From a virus, in IMG/VR virus record IMGVR_UViG_3300009183_002905, positions 1 through 20,389 of that record: DNA of 20,389 nucleotides. The stretch is one strand, 5' to 3'. The number at the start of each line of letters is the position of its first letter. Positions within the stretch are counted from its first letter, which is position 1. The notes beneath the pieces are model-generated. The model was not told the origin of the DNA. It saw only the letters and a program-made list of their open reading frames with translations, and made no database searches. Made by a program: the position numbers and the translations under genes. This document shows, in pieces, positions 19,747-20,389 of the stretch.

Positions 19747-19911
19747 TTATTCCTCTACTGGAGTAACAGCAGCAATCCAATTGTCTAGCCTTTGCTGCTT
19801 TATAGCCTCAATCTCAGCGTCAGTTAAATTGTGATCGTCTGGCAAATGAATTGCATCACAAAAGTTACCGTACTGAGTTTCAAATGAAAAATCAATTTTT
19901 ATGTATTCCAT
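19747..19911 (-). CDS. Small tail-region protein (54 aa)
   Basis: This short gene starts at ATG 19911 with AGGTGG 5 bases upstream and stops at TAA 19747-19749, one base before the next ATG. The product begins MEYIKIDFSFETQYGNFCDA, continues HLPDDHNLTDAEIEAIKQQR and ends NWIAAVTPVEE. It is acidic and soluble, with a likely beta N terminus and a helical C terminus. I have seen similar short proteins beside phage tail-fibre genes but cannot name a function; a chaperone or connector role would fit the place. The good ribosome site, the tight spacing and protein-like composition support a real gene. Confidence 0.75.
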   Translation of the reverse strand: MEYIKIDFSFETQYGNFCDAIHLPDDHNLTDAEIEAIKQQRLDNWIAAVTPVEE

Positions 19912-19920
19912 ATATCCACC

Positions 19921-20389
19921 TTATGCTAAAGCAACACAACGCCATTTCAATGTTTGGCTGTTATACATAAAACCTACCGTTAAAGGCAAAGTTTGAGATC
20001 CGTTAGTTGGAGATGGAACAGTTACTGTACTGTTTTCTGTATTGACCCAAGCAATAGTCTGCGTTGCGGCGCTAGAATCATAGATACGAACAATACACAT
20101 CTGACCATCTACAGCACTTGTGGTTGTTAAGGTAATACTCATTGCAGCCGCAGAAGTGGCAGTGATATTGTGTAAGCGGTGAGTAATTGGAACCGTAACA
20201 GTATTGCCAGAAATCGGATTAACAGTATAGTTAACCTGTGTAAACGTATTAGTTGCACTAAACGTGTTGGTTGCGTTGTTGGTTGTAAACGCACCAGATG
20301 AACCGGTGTTAACTGCAAGCGCAGTTGCTACACCCGTACCTAAACCAGATACACCGGTGGAAATAGGTAACCCTGTAGCATTAGTTAAA
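19921..20389 (-). CDS. Phage tail-fibre-like protein, C-terminal part (5' end beyond window)
   Basis: The frame is open from the right edge to the TAA at 19921-19923, giving about 155 visible residues. The visible start contains ATGLPISTGVSGLGTGVATA and NTGSSGAF, a pattern very common in phage tail fibre and tail collar proteins. The end is beta-rich (MCIVRIYDSSAATQTIAWVN, then LPLTVGFMYNSQTLKWRCVA), like a trimeric fibre head domain. An internal ATG at 20142 would give a 73-residue product, but the frame continues upstream without a stop, so that is not a separate gene. It is followed 9 bases later by the 54-residue gene. Receptor binding is the likely role. Confidence 0.8.
   Translation of the reverse strand, partial: LTNATGLPISTGVSGLGTGVATALAVNTGSSGAFTTNNATNTFSATNTFTQVNYTVNPISGNTVTVPITHRLHNITATSAAAMSITLTTTSAVDGQMCIVRIYDSSAATQTIAWVNTENSTVTVPSPTNGSQTLPLTVGFMYNSQTLKWRCVALA

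Noticed and set aside
19921-20142. Separate 73-residue gene starting at 20142
   Set aside because: The same frame stays open to the window edge and encodes typical tail-fibre sequence, so this is the end of a larger gene.

Overview
This window is a stretch of a tailed-phage (or prophage) genome, most likely a podovirus-like phage from an uncultured source. Every gene I can support lies on the minus strand, genes are packed head to tail with gaps of a few bases or overlaps (TAATG or ATGA junctions), and the contents are virion, tail, lysis and ejection-type genes. There is no integrase, IS element, tRNA, rRNA or CRISPR array. The sequence does not identify the host. A GH24 lysozyme and an XhlA-like membrane protein only suggest a bacterial host, probably Gram-negative.

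Read in the direction of transcription (high to low coordinates), the first module (20389 to 16878) is tail or appendage: the C-terminal part of a fibre-like protein running in from the right edge, a 54-residue small protein, and a 955-residue Gly/Ser/Thr/Asn-rich beta-solenoid-like protein. Next comes a lysis cassette (16868 to 14846): an XhlA-like membrane protein, a 236-residue tail-anchored protein, a 97-residue single-span membrane protein whose gene overlaps the previous one by 166 bases, a three-span holin-like protein, and a GH24 endolysin with a Cys in place of the catalytic Asp. A strong hairpin terminator follows at 14751-14776.

The third module (14730 to 9859) resembles the internal-core or ejection proteins of T7-like phages. 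It holds a 697-residue Ala/Asn-rich repeat protein, a small protein that looks like a GNAT fold (compare T7 gp13), a 320-residue protein with hydrophobic segments (compare T7 gp14), a 161-residue unknown and a 309-residue coiled-coil protein.

The last and most unusual module (9849 to 1) has two giant multidomain 'polyvalent' proteins flanking a ferritin gene. The 1891-residue protein carries an HEFKH metallopeptidase-like motif, a conserved RHYS...YYGTGLRGAE domain known from polyvalent proteins of phages and conjugative elements, and a further uncharacterised C-terminal domain. The other giant, more than 1221 residues long and cut by the left edge, carries a polyvalent-protein N-terminal domain, a zeta-toxin-like P-loop kinase and the C-terminal region typical of LPD38-type proteins. 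By analogy with known polyvalent proteins, these may be packaged and injected with the DNA, so this region may be an ejectable protein arsenal that includes an iron-storage or ferroxidase protein. The domain assignments come from reading motifs, and the injection role is inference.
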